Below the pieces are notes generated by a model. The model had not been told where the DNA came from. It made no database searches and saw nothing but the letters and a program-made list of their open reading frames with translations. From Pseudoips prasinana (lineage: Eukaryota > Arthropoda > Insecta > Lepidoptera > Nolidae), in the NCBI GenBank assembly GCA_951640165.1, contig OX621245.1, positions 21,692,330-21,756,329 on the forward strand: a stretch of DNA of 64,000 nt, in the 5' to 3' direction. A program made the position numbers and the translations under genes. Below are positions 1 through 11,130 of the stretch, piece after piece; position 1 is the stretch's first letter, and each line of letters begins with the position of its first letter.

Positions 1-15
1 TAAAACCATCACAAG

Positions 16-1862
16 ATGGCCGCCCCCGTACCCGCCTCTGTGGCTGACGTCACTAAAGACCCCCGCTTTATTGAGGCGGTCTTTAAATACATCAGGTCCG
101 ACCCAGTTGCCTGGACTAACCTGATGGAGACCGTTAAGGTCCGCATCATGTTAGAGGACCCTCTATCCCTCCCTTGCTCCGGCGCAACAGCGCAGGATCA
201 ACTTAGTCTCTCCATCCCCTCCTCTTCTGCCCCGTTCACTCAGACGGACAGGCAGTCACCAATCCCCCGCAACCGCACCCCCTCTCCACCTCAGCCTCTA
301 GCCATAGAGGAAGAGATGGACGTCGTACAGTTAGACAGCGACAACGATGCCCACAACGAGTGGACAACTGTCAAGCGCGGGAAAGCTGACAAGCGGACCC
401 GCGCCGACAAGTCATCATCGTCTTCATCTGGCAGCTCTTCGGGCTCTGATTCTGAGGCTTCAACTCAGGAGAAGAGCAAGAAGAGCGCCAAGACGAAGAA
501 GTTGCGCACGGAGAGACCCTCCGTCATTAACTCTGTCCCCTCTTCCCCCACTACTAGCGCCCCCGCCTCTCAGGCAATGGCCAAACCCTCTGGCTTCACG
601 GCCAAGATCACCAAGCCCCCTCCTATCATGCTACTCAGCATCGATAAGTGGGAAGACCTGTCTACCGCGTTGAAGTCAAAAGGAGTAGTCGCACTTAGCA
701 CTACATACATCCTTAAAGAGCAGATGTATAAAATACAACTGCAGACCCCCACCGAGTACAGGACAACGACGGCCCTCTTTGATGCACGTAAGGTAGACTA
801 CTACACTTACGGCACCGCTGAGGACAAAACACTCCGCGTGGTTATCCGCCGAGTCTGCCGTCACCTTCCTATCGACTCCATCAAGGAGGACCTAATCACC
901 CAGGGGTACCCCGTGAGAGAGGTGCATTGGATGCGCCGATCAAACGGTGGCGAGCCCTTCGACATGGTGCTGGTCCACCTTGATCACTCGAAAGAAGGAC
1001 AGAAGATCCTTACTGTCCTTAAAACAGTTTGCGGCGTCGGCGGCATTCACGTCGAACCACCGCGGCGAGGGACCGTACAGGGGCAGTGCCACAACTGCCA
1101 ACTGTACGGGCACTCGTCAAAGAACTGCCACGTCGCCCCAGGTGTGTTAAATGCCTGACCCCAGGTCATCACACCTCCGAATGCCCCAGACCTAAGGATC
1201 GTAGCAAATGCTCCGAGCCACCTGGTTGTGTCAACTGCCAGTCCTTGGGACACCCCGCGAACTATCGCGGCTGTCCCAAGGCACCGGCGAGGAGACCCGC
1301 CAGGAGGCCTCGCAGTAAGCGCAACGCTCGTAAGCCTCAGGCGCAGACTAGCTCCGCCAAGCCCCAAGCAAGCCCTCCCCCGCTAATGTCCTTGGATGTC
1401 CAAAAGACATCCCTGCGACCAGCAAGACCACACTGGCCTCTGCCAGATTACGTCCCCTCGACCGCACCCAAGGCTGCGGGTGAGGCGGTCGCCCCTAAGG
1501 CTGTGCCAGTCCCAGCTAAAGAGGCGTCCCCCAAACCCTCAACCAGTGCGTCCCCTCCCGCCCCAGTCAAATCGGGCTGGTCTTACAACCCGCTGACTAA
1601 GAAGTCACAGGTTCCAAAGGCCCCGGCCAAAGGAGCCCAGAGTCCAAAGTCATCAGCCCCAGCGCCCAAAACCCGGGAGCCCCAAGCGAATAGCAAAGGG
1701 CGCGCCTCAGGTTTTGCCGAGCGCATCATGACTCAGGGCTGGGAGTTGCTCGATCAGTTCGAGGACCTCACCCAGAGGGCCGAAGCTGATCCGACCAACA
1801 TCCAGTTGGCCATCGACGCGGCACGCGTATACCGCCGCTTTATTAAATCAATACAACCGTAA
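16..1862 (+). pseudogene. LINE ORF1, gag-like zinc-knuckle protein, frameshifted
   Basis: ORF1 protein of the Jockey-like LINE. In this family it binds element RNA and accompanies it to the target. The start ATG at 16 follows CAAG and precedes GCC, a good initiation context. The N-terminal third is Pro/Ser-rich, with an acidic and then a Lys-rich Ser-repeat stretch around residues 95-165. A first CCHC knuckle lies at residues 358-371 (CHNC, His, Cys). Then the frame fails: frame 1 stops at 1158, while frame 3 continues with two more knuckles (CVKC..., CVNC...) from about 1140 and runs to TAA at 1860-1862. A single-base indel near 1138-1145 explains this. The tail is Pro/Ala/Lys-rich. The TAA overlaps the ORF2 ATG as TAATG. 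Confidence 0.85.
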
Positions 1863-4818
1863 TGGCTGTACACCCGCTAATGACTCCCCAATTCACTTGC
1901 AGGCTAAGACCCAGATCTCTAAAGATCGGGTTTTACAATGCAGACGGATTAGCGAGACAACGCGATGAAGTCGCAGAATTCCTCTGCGATCATCAACTTG
2001 ATCTCTTCCTCGTCCAAGAGACATTCCTCAAACCGAGTAAACGGAGGAGTCCTACAGTTGCCAACTATCGTATAGTTCGCAACGATAGGACCCACTCCGC
2101 CAAAGGGGGCACGCTGATTTACTTTAAGAAATCACTGCATTGCGTACCTTTGGACCCTCCCGTGCTGAAGAACATTGAGGTCTCTGTCTGTCGAATAGGC
2201 ATGACAGGCCATCAGCCAATCACGATAGTCTTGGCCTACCTCCCCCCAGACAAGGAGATGCTACTTAGCGATCTCCAAGCACTGTGTGACTTAGATGGCT
2301 CTGTCATAGTGGCAGGCGATCTAAACTCCAAGCATGAGCAATGGAGCTGCCGTTCGAGCAACTCGAACGGCCGCGCACTTGCTAATCACTTGGCAATCAT
2401 ACCGTTCGACCCTATAGTCCCTCTCGAACCGACCCACTTCCCTAGAATTGACAGTCACCGACCCGACATACTCGACATAGCGCTTCTTAAGAATACAAAC
2501 CTACGTTTGGCTTCTGTAGAAGTGCTACACGAGTTAGACTCTGACCATAGACCGGTCATCCTTAGTCTTGCCTCCCGCACAAGCCACTCTGGCGCGGATA
2601 GCAACCTCCCACCCAGATATGTAACCGACTGGCAGAAACTTGAGGGTAAACTCAAGACAGCCACGTCGGAGCACTTAGACTCGATCCCGTCCCTCATAGA
2701 GACCCCCGAGCAAACGCTCGCAGCTATCGGCTCTTTCACGACTCACGTCCAAATTCAAGTGAACGAATGTTCCCGGGAGGTCCCAGCGGCTGACGCGTTC
2801 AGACGGTGGAAGCTCCCGGAGGATTTGCGTGAGTTAGTGACTGAGAAGAACGCGGCCATCAGAGCCTTCGACTCCTATAACACCTTGGAAAACCGCACTC
2901 GAATGCGTGAGCTACAGCGTACTGTATGTGAACGCATGACCGAGAGGCGGGATTCCGGGTGGGATAGGACGTTAGCCGAGATTCAACCCTCGCGGAAGGC
3001 CTTTTGGAATCTCTGCAAGCGACTCAAGACAGACACCGACTGGACCATCCCCCGCTGACGCGTCCGAATCAACGCCCCGCGTTCGATGACGACGAAAAAG
3101 CCGAATGCATGGCCGACAATCTAGAGTCCCAATGTTCTCCCAGCAACCTACCAGTAGACCCGGATCACCTCAATGAGGTTGACTCTGAGGTAGAACGTAG
3201 GCTCGCCATCCCTCTCCCCCCGACCCCAACTGCCCCCTTCCGGGAGGATGCAGACGTCGTCGACGACGACGACGATCCCCTGAGGCCAGTGACCATCGAA
3301 GAAGTTAAAACTCTGATCAGGAAACTCCATCCTCGCAAAGCCCCCGGATATGACGGACTCACCAATCGCGTTTTCAAGCAACTCCCATTGCTTCTACTTA
3401 GCCTGATGGTCGTGATTTTCAACGCGGCCTTTTCCAACAACATCTTTCCACACCAGTGGAAACAGGCAAACGTGATTGGTATCCCGAAACCCGGTAAATC
3501 CAAATCCGATCCGGCGAATTACCGCCCTATTAGCCTTCTCTGCGCCATGGGGAAACTCTACGAGCGCATCATCCACGCCCGTTTGTCGTCGTTTATTCAC
3601 GCAAACAACATCCTCCCTGACGAGCAGTTTGGCTTTCGAGCCAGACACTCCAGCGTTTACCAGGTGCATCGCATTGTTGAACACATCCTAGTGAAAGCTG
3701 CCCGTCAAAGATCCCACACAGGAGCACTCTTCTTCGACGTGGCCAAAGCGTTCGATAAGGTCTGGCACAACGGCTTATTATATAAGCTGTTCGAACTCAA
3801 AGTGCCTGACCGTCTCGTGCACATCTTACGAGACTTCCTTACGGACCGAACGTTTAGCTACCGCGTCGAGGGAAATTACTCCTCCCTCCAACCGATACGC
3901 GCAGGAGTTCCCCAAGGCTCAGGCCTTGCCCCGCTCCTGTTCTCGCTGTACACCAGCGACATCTCCAGACCCAATAAGGCTCATCTAGCCCTCTTTGCTG
4001 ACGACACAGCTCTCTACTACTCCAGTAGGAGCACGTCAGTCATCCACCGAGAACTCCAATCCTCAGCCGACGCCCTCGGCGAATGGTTCAGGAAATGGAG
4101 GATCGAAGTCAATCCCACCAAGAGCGCAGCCATGCTCTTCTCTAGGATAGACCCCGCCCCCACCGCCGATCCCGTCCGAATGTTTGGTGAACCGATCCCC
4201 TGGGAGAAGAAAACCAAATATTTGGGAGTGATCCTCGATCGGAAGTTAAACTTCAAGGACCATCTGAGATACGCTCGTAACCGTGCCTCATTTGCCCTTT
4301 ATCGATTACACGGCCTCCTGAATGCACGCAGTAAAATGTCCCTTGAAAACAAGGTGAGAATTTACAAGACGTGCATTCGATCCATGATGACCTACGCGAG
4401 CCCGGTCTTCGCGCACGCTAGGGATCAATTCATCCACCTCCTCCAGGTAGTCCAGAACAAGTTTATGCGACGAGTCGCGGGCGCACCGTGGTTCGTCCGA
4501 AACAAAAGCCTCCATGCCGATCTCCAATAGCCTACCATCAGGCAATGGATGAAGCATGCGTCCAAAAGGTACTTTGACTCTGCCACTCACCATCCAAGTA
4601 AATTGGTGGTACAGGCGGTCAAATACACTCCTTCTCGACTCTCACGTAAACACCGTCGTCCGAAGAACGTCATAGACGAATCGGACGACGAGATCACCGT
4701 ATACTTAAACCAAATCAAATCGATAAGAGACTCTCGCAACACTGCACAACCGATATTTCGTACTCGCCGGACGCGAGTACGACCGCGAACGCGTCGCGAC
4801 CACCAGCGTCCTCCATGA
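1862..4818 (+). pseudogene. LINE ORF2, endonuclease plus reverse transcriptase, frameshift and stop
   Basis: This ORF would nick the target and copy element RNA into it. The APE-type endonuclease comes first: the family motifs appear as VQETFL, GDLNSKHEQW and a C-terminal SDHRPV. The frame opened at 1862 stops at 3058. The reading continues in frame 1 from about 3055 with the RT: YRPISLL, FFDVAKAFDKVW, PQGSGLAPLLF and the catalytic FADD box (the family box is usually YADD or FADD). A TAG at 4528-4530 interrupts it, and the same frame then continues to 4818 with a basic C-terminal tail typical of Jockey ORF2 ends. The ATG overlaps the ORF1 stop. Two lesions make it a pseudogene. Endonuclease and RT identity is secure. 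Confidence 0.88.
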
Positions 4819-5127
4819 CCCTTAGTTTGCATTCGATCCGATGAATGCCCGCTCCGGACCTAAACCGGAAGCGAGGCCCGCGTCGCGCATTAACGTAGAG
4901 CGACAGTTGCACAAAAATCCCTAAAACCACGATATCTCGCCCTCTCCTCGTCAGTATCCGCCCAGAGCCGAGGTTCGAGTCCCACAGGGGGCGCCCTCCG
5001 GCGCGGGTACTTAGTTTGTAGTTTGTTTTTGCTAGGCGGTTAGAGCCCACGCTCACCCCTACTGTCCGGTGAAGCAGTAAAAGCCAAAAGGCCTACTGCT
5101 CGCGTCACGTAATAAAAAAAAAAAAAA
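4819..5127 (+). other. 3' UTR and A-tail of the Jockey-like LINE
   Basis: GC-rich non-coding tail of the element, closing with AATAAAA running into an A-run at 5114-5127. DNA after 5128 becomes AT-rich, marking the element's 3' boundary. Confidence 0.7.
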
Positions 5128-6389
5128 GGTATGAGAATCATTCTTGTTCGAAACGTTGACCGGAGCGGAGCTCTCGGTGGTTGGAGGGACGATTCAGTTT
5201 GAACAAATTTCAATTAATAGTTTTGCTATTTGTATCGAATCTATTGGAACTGCCGTACTGAACAGACAGAGTGATTCAAAGCTAAGTAAACTTTGTATTA
5301 TATGTTTATGTCTCAACGTGGTTTGTATTATTAAATGATATGTTCAGCTTGTATTTCTTGTATTTAAATGATTATTTCCCTATATGGTAAATAAATATAC
5401 CTTATAATAGATTACCTGGTTTTTCATTATATTTATAACCTCCATCATACATAAAGTATTATGCTTTGTTGTTGGTTAACGGTGTAAAGTAATCTTACTT
5501 ATAACAATTAATATTTTAGAGCTTGGCATATCTGGCTATATCTATACTTAGCTACACATTTATTTAGTATTCGCTAACACAAGCATGATTTATACTATTG
5601 ATATAAATACCGTTTTATGATGTAAACGAAAATCGAATTAACTGACTTCAAAAGAAGCAGATTATTTTAGAAGGAATGTTTTTTTATGTACGTTACACGA
5701 TTTTTCCGTTGTTTGTGAACAGGTTTTAAAAATACAAACAGTAAAGTTATTCGGTACATATTTTTTTTCAAATCTGTTAGTGTTTCATATAGTTAGAGAC
5801 TAAAATTGGAGTTGGGTTTATATTTTTTAAACAGTGATAATAGTGTGATACTTCTTAACGGGTTGGGACATGGCATCTGTCCAATAAGAATCTTAAATTA
5901 TATTATAAAAAGTCAAAAATCATTTATTCCGTAAAAAATTTACATTTATGTGGAATCGTCATTTTTTTACCCTACCGTGCAGTGCATGACGTGGCAGCTA
6001 CTGAAAAACACTGCAAGATATAACTTGATAAAGATCCATTAAAGATGTAATTAGAACAAATCCTAACAAATCCTCTACAGTATAAAACTAAGTAACTTTT
6101 CAGTAAACACAGGCAGAGCCAAGTGGAGGCAAGAGAAAATCAAGTAGGTGCAATAAAAGAACGTAGTCGCCCATTGTTGCACAGACAAAGTTGCTGAGAA
6201 CTTACGTATCATGGAACTGGCAACTATTTATCTTCATCTATATTAAAATGCTGAATATATATTTAGAAGGAAAGAATAACGTGCGTGAACTGTATTTCAG
6301 TAAGGCGCTTTAGTTGCAAAAATCAAGTAAAAATACACAATTTGGATGGTTATTTATATATGTATGTACATATTATGTACTACGGGGAT
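5128..6389. other. AT-rich spacer without a supported gene
   Basis: No credible coding region. A 64-codon open stretch at 5144-5338 has no recognisable motif. The only structured piece seen is a short repeat near 5930-5990. Confidence 0.6.
5930..5990 (+). repeat. Short dispersed repeat, also at 35742-35800
   Basis: About 50 bp around TTTATGTGGAATCGTCA and CCCTACCGTGCA recur in reverse complement at 35742-35800. The two copies differ at a few positions. This shows a repeat family of unknown type. Confidence 0.55.
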
Positions 6390-6454
6390 AAATTAAATTA
6401 GGACCAAGTATAATTGTAACCTACCCGTTAGGTAGTATTAACATTATCAAGAGT
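6390..6454 (+). repeat. Diverged 65-bp direct repeat, left copy
   Basis: Matches 7959-8024 in the same orientation (shared AAATTAAATTAGGAC, then ATAATTGTAACC, then TTATCAAG). The pair brackets the SINE-A/Helitron block, so it is either an older repeat family or a trace of a duplication. Confidence 0.5.
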
Positions 6455-6598
6455 ACGGGCCTTTTGGCATGGTTGGCAAATGCTTGCTTCTCACGCCGGA
6501 GGTAGTGGGTTCGATTCCCACTCAGGACAGATATTTGTGTGCATGAACATGTCTGTTTGTCCAGAGTCTGGACAAACAGACATGGTAACAACTGGTAA
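6455..6598 (+). mobile_element. SINE-A (tRNA-derived), 5' part
   Basis: tRNA-like head with an A-box-like TGGCATGGTTGG and a B-box GGTTCGATTCC near 6508, then the SINE-A body (TTTGTGTGCATGAACATG). Compared with other copies, the end is altered by a 16-nt fold-back at 6548-6584. It is cut at 6598 by a Helitron-like element; its body resumes at 7856. Confidence 0.75.
6548..6584. repeat. Fold-back inverted repeat inside SINE-A
   Basis: Perfect 16-nt arms (6548-6563 and 6569-6584) around a 5-nt spacer. The left arm is ordinary SINE-A sequence; the right arm replaces the consensus continuation. Confidence 0.85.
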
Positions 6599-7855
6599 TC
6601 TATATAAATAAAAAGAGAAGTCCTGACTGATTGACTGACTCATCAACGCCCAGCCCAAACCCTTGGACCTAGAGAGCTGAAATTTTACACAAATGTTTTC
6701 TTTATAATGTAGACAAGGAATAAGGAAGGATTTTTTAAAATTCAACCCCCAAGGGGGTAAAACGGGCGTGCAAAGTTAGTATGAAACTATGCCGTTTTTG
6801 AAGTTAAAGGCATGAAAATTAGTATTTGGCCTTCCAGTAAAAAATGAAAATTACGTTTTTCGATTTTTGGTAATTCCACCCCCAAGGGTGAAAAATAGGG
6901 GATTTAAGTTTGTATGAAAAATGTGACAATTTTTAAGTTAAACGCATGAAAATTATTATTTGGCCTTCCAGTAAAAAATAAAAATTTATGTGTTTCAGGA
7001 TTTTTGGAAATTCCACCCCCAAGGGCGAAAAATAGGGGATGTAAGTTTGTATGAAAAATGTGACAATTTTTAAGTTAAACGCATGAAAATTAGTATTTGG
7101 CCTTCCAGTAACAAATAAAAATTTACGTGTTTCAGGATTTTTGGAAATTCCAGCCCCAAGAGCGTAAAATAGGGGGTGTAAGAAAATTAACAATATCTTT
7201 TTCAGAATTTTTGAGAATTCCTCCCCTAAGGGCGTTAAATAGGGAATGTAAGTTTCTATGTAAACTGTAACTTGAAGTTAAACGCATGAAAATAGTTCAG
7301 GATTTTTGGAACTTCCACCCGTAAAGACGTAAAGACCCGTAAAGACGTAAAATAGGCGATGTGAGTTGGTATGAATAATATATTATATATGAATAATATA
7401 TATAATGTTGGGACTTATTTGGCATATCGGTAATAAAAAAAATACTAGAAATAAAAGGTAGTCCAAAACTGAATCAATAGATGATCGAATAAATCTCACC
7501 CAAACCTACCTTAGTAGATGGCGTAATCATCGTTTTAGATCGCGCTATGGTTTCGTTCACAAAATGTGATATTAGACCTATCAATGCCGTGGTCGCAACC
7601 TAATCTAATGGGAGTTACCTTTGTGATTAATGCATCGTTGATTCTTATTTTACTTTATTTGACTTTCTGACAATAAGGACAATTTCTATGTATTCTTCCT
7701 TTTTTTTTTAATAATAGTAGCAAAGTAGTCCTTAGTTTCTTTCTTAGTTGCTTGATTGTTTTAAAAGTTATATTTTTTAGATTAAGCTAGAAGTAAGTAG
7801 TTACATTGGTCATCATTCAAAATTGTCGCGGACGGAGTCGCGGGCATCAGCTAGT
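6599..7855 (+). mobile_element. Helitron-like element, non-autonomous
   Basis: Begins with TC right after an A and ends CTAGT at 7851-7855 followed by T. This fits the Helitron rule (5'-TC, 3'-CTRRT, insertion between A and T, no target duplication). The 3' end carries the GC-rich segment GTCGCGGACGGAGTCGCGGG just before CTAGT, the place of the usual hairpin, although the stem is degraded. No Rep/helicase coding remains. The inside is dominated by tandem repeats of about 135 bp. The flanks are both SINE-A, so it split an existing SINE. Confidence 0.68.
6730..7345 (+). repeat. Degenerate tandem repeats, about 135-bp period
   Basis: The motif GGCCTTCCAGTAA recurs at 6828, 6962 and 7099, with CCACCCCCAAGGG about midway in each unit. 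The later units are eroded. These are internal repeats of the Helitron-like element. Confidence 0.75.
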
Positions 7856-7926
7856 TATCTATATAAGTATATAGTAAAATTAGTCTATGAAAGGCAATCA
7901 TCTACCAACCACGTCACCTGGCCCGT
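7856..7926. mobile_element. SINE-A continuation plus an antisense SINE-A head
   Basis: 7856-7878 (TATCTATATAAGTATAT) continues the SINE-A interrupted at 6598. From about 7880 to 7926 the sequence is the reverse complement of a SINE-A head (ATCTACCAACCACGTCACC). Two SINE-A pieces therefore meet head-on here. Confidence 0.6.
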
Positions 7927-7958
7927 TGAATTTATATATTATATAGTGCTACTGAGCT

Positions 7959-8024
7959 AAATTAAATTAGGACTGATTATAATTGTAACCTTCATCTTAG
8001 GTCGTATAAACCTTATCAAGCGTA
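7959..8024 (+). repeat. Diverged 65-bp direct repeat, right copy
   Basis: Partner of 6390-6454, offset by about 1569 bp. Confidence 0.5.
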
Positions 8025-8480
8025 GTTATCAGATATGCGTTCAAAGTCTCATAAATCTCCATTTGTGTCCATGAAAAGTTATATAATTTAGAAAAGTTTG
8101 CTTTGCATAATAGTTTTTAGTAATTGCCGAGTCGAGGTCAATATGTGCTACAAATTTGCATTTTGAGTGCATATTATTGTAACACTAGAAAAACTAGCGT
8201 TTCATATTAAGAGATGGGCGAATATAAATACGCCGATGAAGACAGTTTGGAACATAAATCGAGATATATATCAGACTTAGAATCTAGAACGATAAAGCGA
8301 GATTTTGGGTACTTTGTGTATGCCTTACAATTAGTTAAGTTTCGCAAGGGTGGTATAAAATAAAATATTGTGTTCGGTATATCTCGTATTTTGCTGGGTA
8401 AAAGTAATATTCCATTTTGGATAGTTATTGTCTAAAAGGTATATTTATAGCGGTTAGCAACGTGTTCGTATTTTTCTGTA
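8025..8480. other. AT-rich spacer, nothing recognised
   Basis: No open frame, tRNA-like box or terminal repeat that I can support. Confidence 0.55.
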
Positions 8481-8481
8481 C

Positions 8482-9227
8482 TTTAAAGGAGAAGAAAATT
8501 ACTCCATACATTCCTGGGCCCAGGTGTTAACTGAATCAAACTAGCCTTATTTGTGAGAGGATATAATAACAAGACCTCACTGAAATTTTGGTGAAATTTG
8601 GCTATCCAGGAATCAAGTTATATGAAGTATAGTAAAAGTGAGGTTAAATTATAACATTGTAGTTTTTTACAAAATATTTTTGAATGGCTTCGGTTGTGTT
8701 ATGGTTTTATGCATGGAGAGTGTGACATGTCGAAGATCTGGCACGTTTAGATCCCCCGCGCCCCGTGCAGTCACTACAGTCGAAGAAAACCACAAATAAA
8801 ACATGGAAAATACGTTCGTTGTCGTTCGTTGTCTTTCGGTTTAAGTGCGCACGCACTTAAACCGAAAGACAACGAACGAGTGACAGTCAAAGAGTATGTA
8901 AAGGCTGTCAGGCAGAGAAGTGATGTCCGAAGAAAAATTCAAGGAAGACAATCCGCTATGAATCGATTCCATGAAAAACACTTGTCACTCGATTTTCAAA
9001 CATATTCTGAGATTTTACCGATTTATTCTTAATCGATTGCGAGTAATTCATCATTATTTTATCGATTATTTCGTTTCATAACTGAATTTAAGTTTTCTCG
9101 CTTCCTAGATAGAAACATGATACCATATTTTGTGATTTCCTTTAGAAAAATATAACGGTTTTTTTAATTCCCTTTTCAACTAGTTAACTGCTGGGCCCAA
9201 AAGTTTCCTTCTCCTTTAAACTTTAAA
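8482..9227. mobile_element. Candidate inverted-repeat element of unknown class
   Basis: The ends are imperfect inverted repeats: CTTTAAAGGAGAAG at 8482 and CTTCTCCTTTAAA near 9209-9221, with an inner TGGGCCCAGG / CTGGGCCCA pair at about 8514 and 9190. The arms differ by an insertion of about 10 bp. Inside is the 28-nt fold-back at 8822-8879 and a short open stretch (to 9032) without a recognised motif. No target duplication was identified. Confidence 0.35.
8822..8879. repeat. Perfect 28-nt fold-back, 2-nt spacer
   Basis: Arms 8822-8849 and 8852-8879 are exact reverse complements, separated only by CA. Bases just outside (8821 and 8880) do not pair. The arms are not AT-only, so chance is very unlikely. 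Confidence 0.92.
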
Positions 9228-9367
9228 CAAAACAGTGTGTAAGTTAAAACCTATAATCTTCAGGTTAAACCCTATTATAACCACTAGATTTAAACTTTAA
9301 AGCAAAAACCAGCCAATTGTAAACAAGGTAAGCTAAAATCAATCGCGTGCCTTAGATTACTCTCTGT

Positions 9368-9817
9368 ATGAATTTTATAGTCAACACAATTCCATTTCAC
9401 GGCGCGGATTATGTCGTAAACAGTCACTTTACTAAGCTAAGAAAGCTGCATTTTAAGGTGGGTATGCGAAATTTTAAAGAAAAAGAATATACGATGTGGG
9501 TGCATGACAGTTTTTACGAGTATTACCTACAAAGCTTGGAGCAGTCACGAAAAAGAACCACGCGATCCGTGAGTTTTATAGTTTTCAGGTATGTCCACTA
9601 TGAAATTTTAACGTCATGGGTCGACATAACGGTCGTAGAGCTCGAACGTTTACGTAAAGCTGCGCAATATGCTGACAAATATTTTACAATTTTACTAAAG
9701 TGTACAATTTATTTATTCGGGCTAGTTGGCGTGGTTGGTATGGTAACACAACTGATCCTAACAAAGTTTATTTTGGATCGTACGGAAAAAAATTTCCACC
9801 GAAAAGAAAACCAATGA
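9368..9817 (+). CDS. Orphan 149-residue ORF with one membrane segment
   Basis: I do not recognise this protein. It runs from ATG at 9368 to a stop at 9817; the frame is closed just upstream by TAG at 9353. The N-terminal two thirds are mixed charged and aromatic, with Arg/Lys clusters around residues 61-66. Residues about 106-134 form a long hydrophobic stretch (LLKCTIYLFGLVGVVGMV), a plausible single membrane span. A basic polar tail of about 15 residues follows, as in a tail-anchored protein. It is one of the longer open frames here with no visible transposon signature. It could be an intronless gene, an exon of a larger gene, or chance. An AATAAA lies about 380 bp downstream (near 10198). 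Confidence 0.35.
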   Translation: MNFIVNTIPFHGADYVVNSHFTKLRKLHFKVGMRNFKEKEYTMWVHDSFYEYYLQSLEQSRKRTTRSVSFIVFRYVHYEILTSWVDITVVELERLRKAAQYADKYFTILLKCTIYLFGLVGVVGMVTQLILTKFILDRTEKNFHRKENQ

Positions 9818-10914
9818 ACAAATTCGGTTTTTAAACGAAGGCGAAAACGCGGAACAGACATACTAAAATAATATTACTACCTACTTATTTCTGATACATA
9901 AAATTTTGATTGACTAATTCTGCGTGATAGTATATCACAGATAACTTTTTATTTGCGTCGTTAAACATTACAAGAAGGCTCAAGGCATTTTGCAGCAGAC
10001 TAATTTTAGATAAGATAGGATATAAGATAAACCGAATTCCACAAAACATTACAATCTTTTAGGATGCTGCTAGTTGAGTAATCTGTGGGGCTCTGTTAAT
10101 TTGATTGATTCAAATAGCAAACTATACTTATAATAAAACTCCATAGGTAACAATTATTCATTTATTAAACACTGTAACACTTCTACAATCGAGTTCAATA
10201 AATGTAGCCTTTCGACGCCTTATTTGACACGACCTACACGTAGCTCGCTCCAGAACGTATGTAAGTGCTAATCTATTCAGTTGGTGCCTGTCAAACGTCA
10301 CCACATAGTGTTGCCTCGTAAATAATTATTATGAATAATCGATATAATGGTTCAGTAACGTACTGCACCTGCCATAATATCTCTGTATCACTCGTTCATT
10401 GGGAGATAATGTATATTTGCACGTGTGAAAGAAGTTGAAATTAACAAATACATATGCTGAGAAATTTGGTCATCACATTTACAAATATATTTAATTTTAA
10501 TTAACAAGAAACAATAACTTAGAGGATTACAATCAATTCCTTTTGGCGTACCCGTATTTACCAAACTATAGTACCGCCATTTATATAACTGCGCTTACAA
10601 TTTGTACAAACGTACCAGAAGCATCAAATCACTCCTAACATTAAATTCTCTTGCAATATGCACGAAACATTTTGTAACACGGCATTGCCTGTCCAAGGAA
10701 ACACGTATCTAAACGTACATGTAGGTACACACGTCACTTCGCAAACATATATTTTACAGAGATAGCTGGTTCTACTCAAAATTGGGGCATGAAACATTTT
10801 CACGGCCTGGAGCTAAGGGGGTATTTAATAGACAAGCATTTACAGTCTGCAACACTAACGGTTGATGATTGCATGGCACTGCAAGGTCACAATATAGAAT
10901 TTGAGTGGTGTGGC
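9818..10914. other. AT-rich spacer, nothing recognised
   Basis: No supported ORF or repeat boundary. AATAAA occurs near 10198. Confidence 0.5.
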
Positions 10915-11130
10915 TTCATCCTACATCCTATCATATCATCCCGTGTCGTAAAAGGCGATTAAGGGATACAGCAAAGCCACCTGTGTACTAGCTACCACTT
11001 AACTGCGGTCACCAACTCGCTTGCCAAGCGCGGTGACTAAGGTAAACCCCTCCAAATTGCAACGGTATAGAAGCCTAAAAAAGAGTCTTATGTCCAGCTG
11101 TGGACGTTTTCAGGCTGATGATGTTTAGGA
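10915..11130 (+). repeat. Repeat H copy (LINE/SINE 3'-end-like)
   Basis: Shares CTGCGGTCACCAACTCGC and TGCCAAGCGCGGTGACTA with 28300-28530, and closes with GTCCAGCTGTGGACGTTTTC and GCTGATGATG, a 3' end style I know from abundant lepidopteran retroposons. No coding. Confidence 0.55.

Larger units (their letters stand above)
1..5127 (+). mobile_element. Jockey-like non-LTR retrotransposon, nearly complete but broken
   Basis: A two-ORF LINE: a gag-like ORF1 with CCHC zinc knuckles, then an ORF2 with an apurinic-type endonuclease and a reverse transcriptase, a 3' UTR and a 14-nt A-tail at 5114-5127. It is clearly more GC-rich than the DNA after it. The 5' end is at or before base 1, so its length and target duplication cannot be checked here. 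Damage seen: a frameshift in ORF1 near 1140, a frameshift in ORF2 near 3055 and an in-frame TAG at 4528-4530. The Jockey-clade assignment rests on the gag knuckle arrangement and the style of the RT and C-terminal tail, by recognition rather than by alignment. Confidence 0.88.

Noticed and set aside
5144..5338. 64-codon open stretch just after the first LINE
   Set aside because: No motif, and the only support is the open frame itself.
6730..7345. CRISPR-like spaced repeats
   Set aside because: A period of about 135 bp with diverged units and no constant short repeat with unique spacers. They are tandem repeats inside a Helitron-like element in an animal genome.
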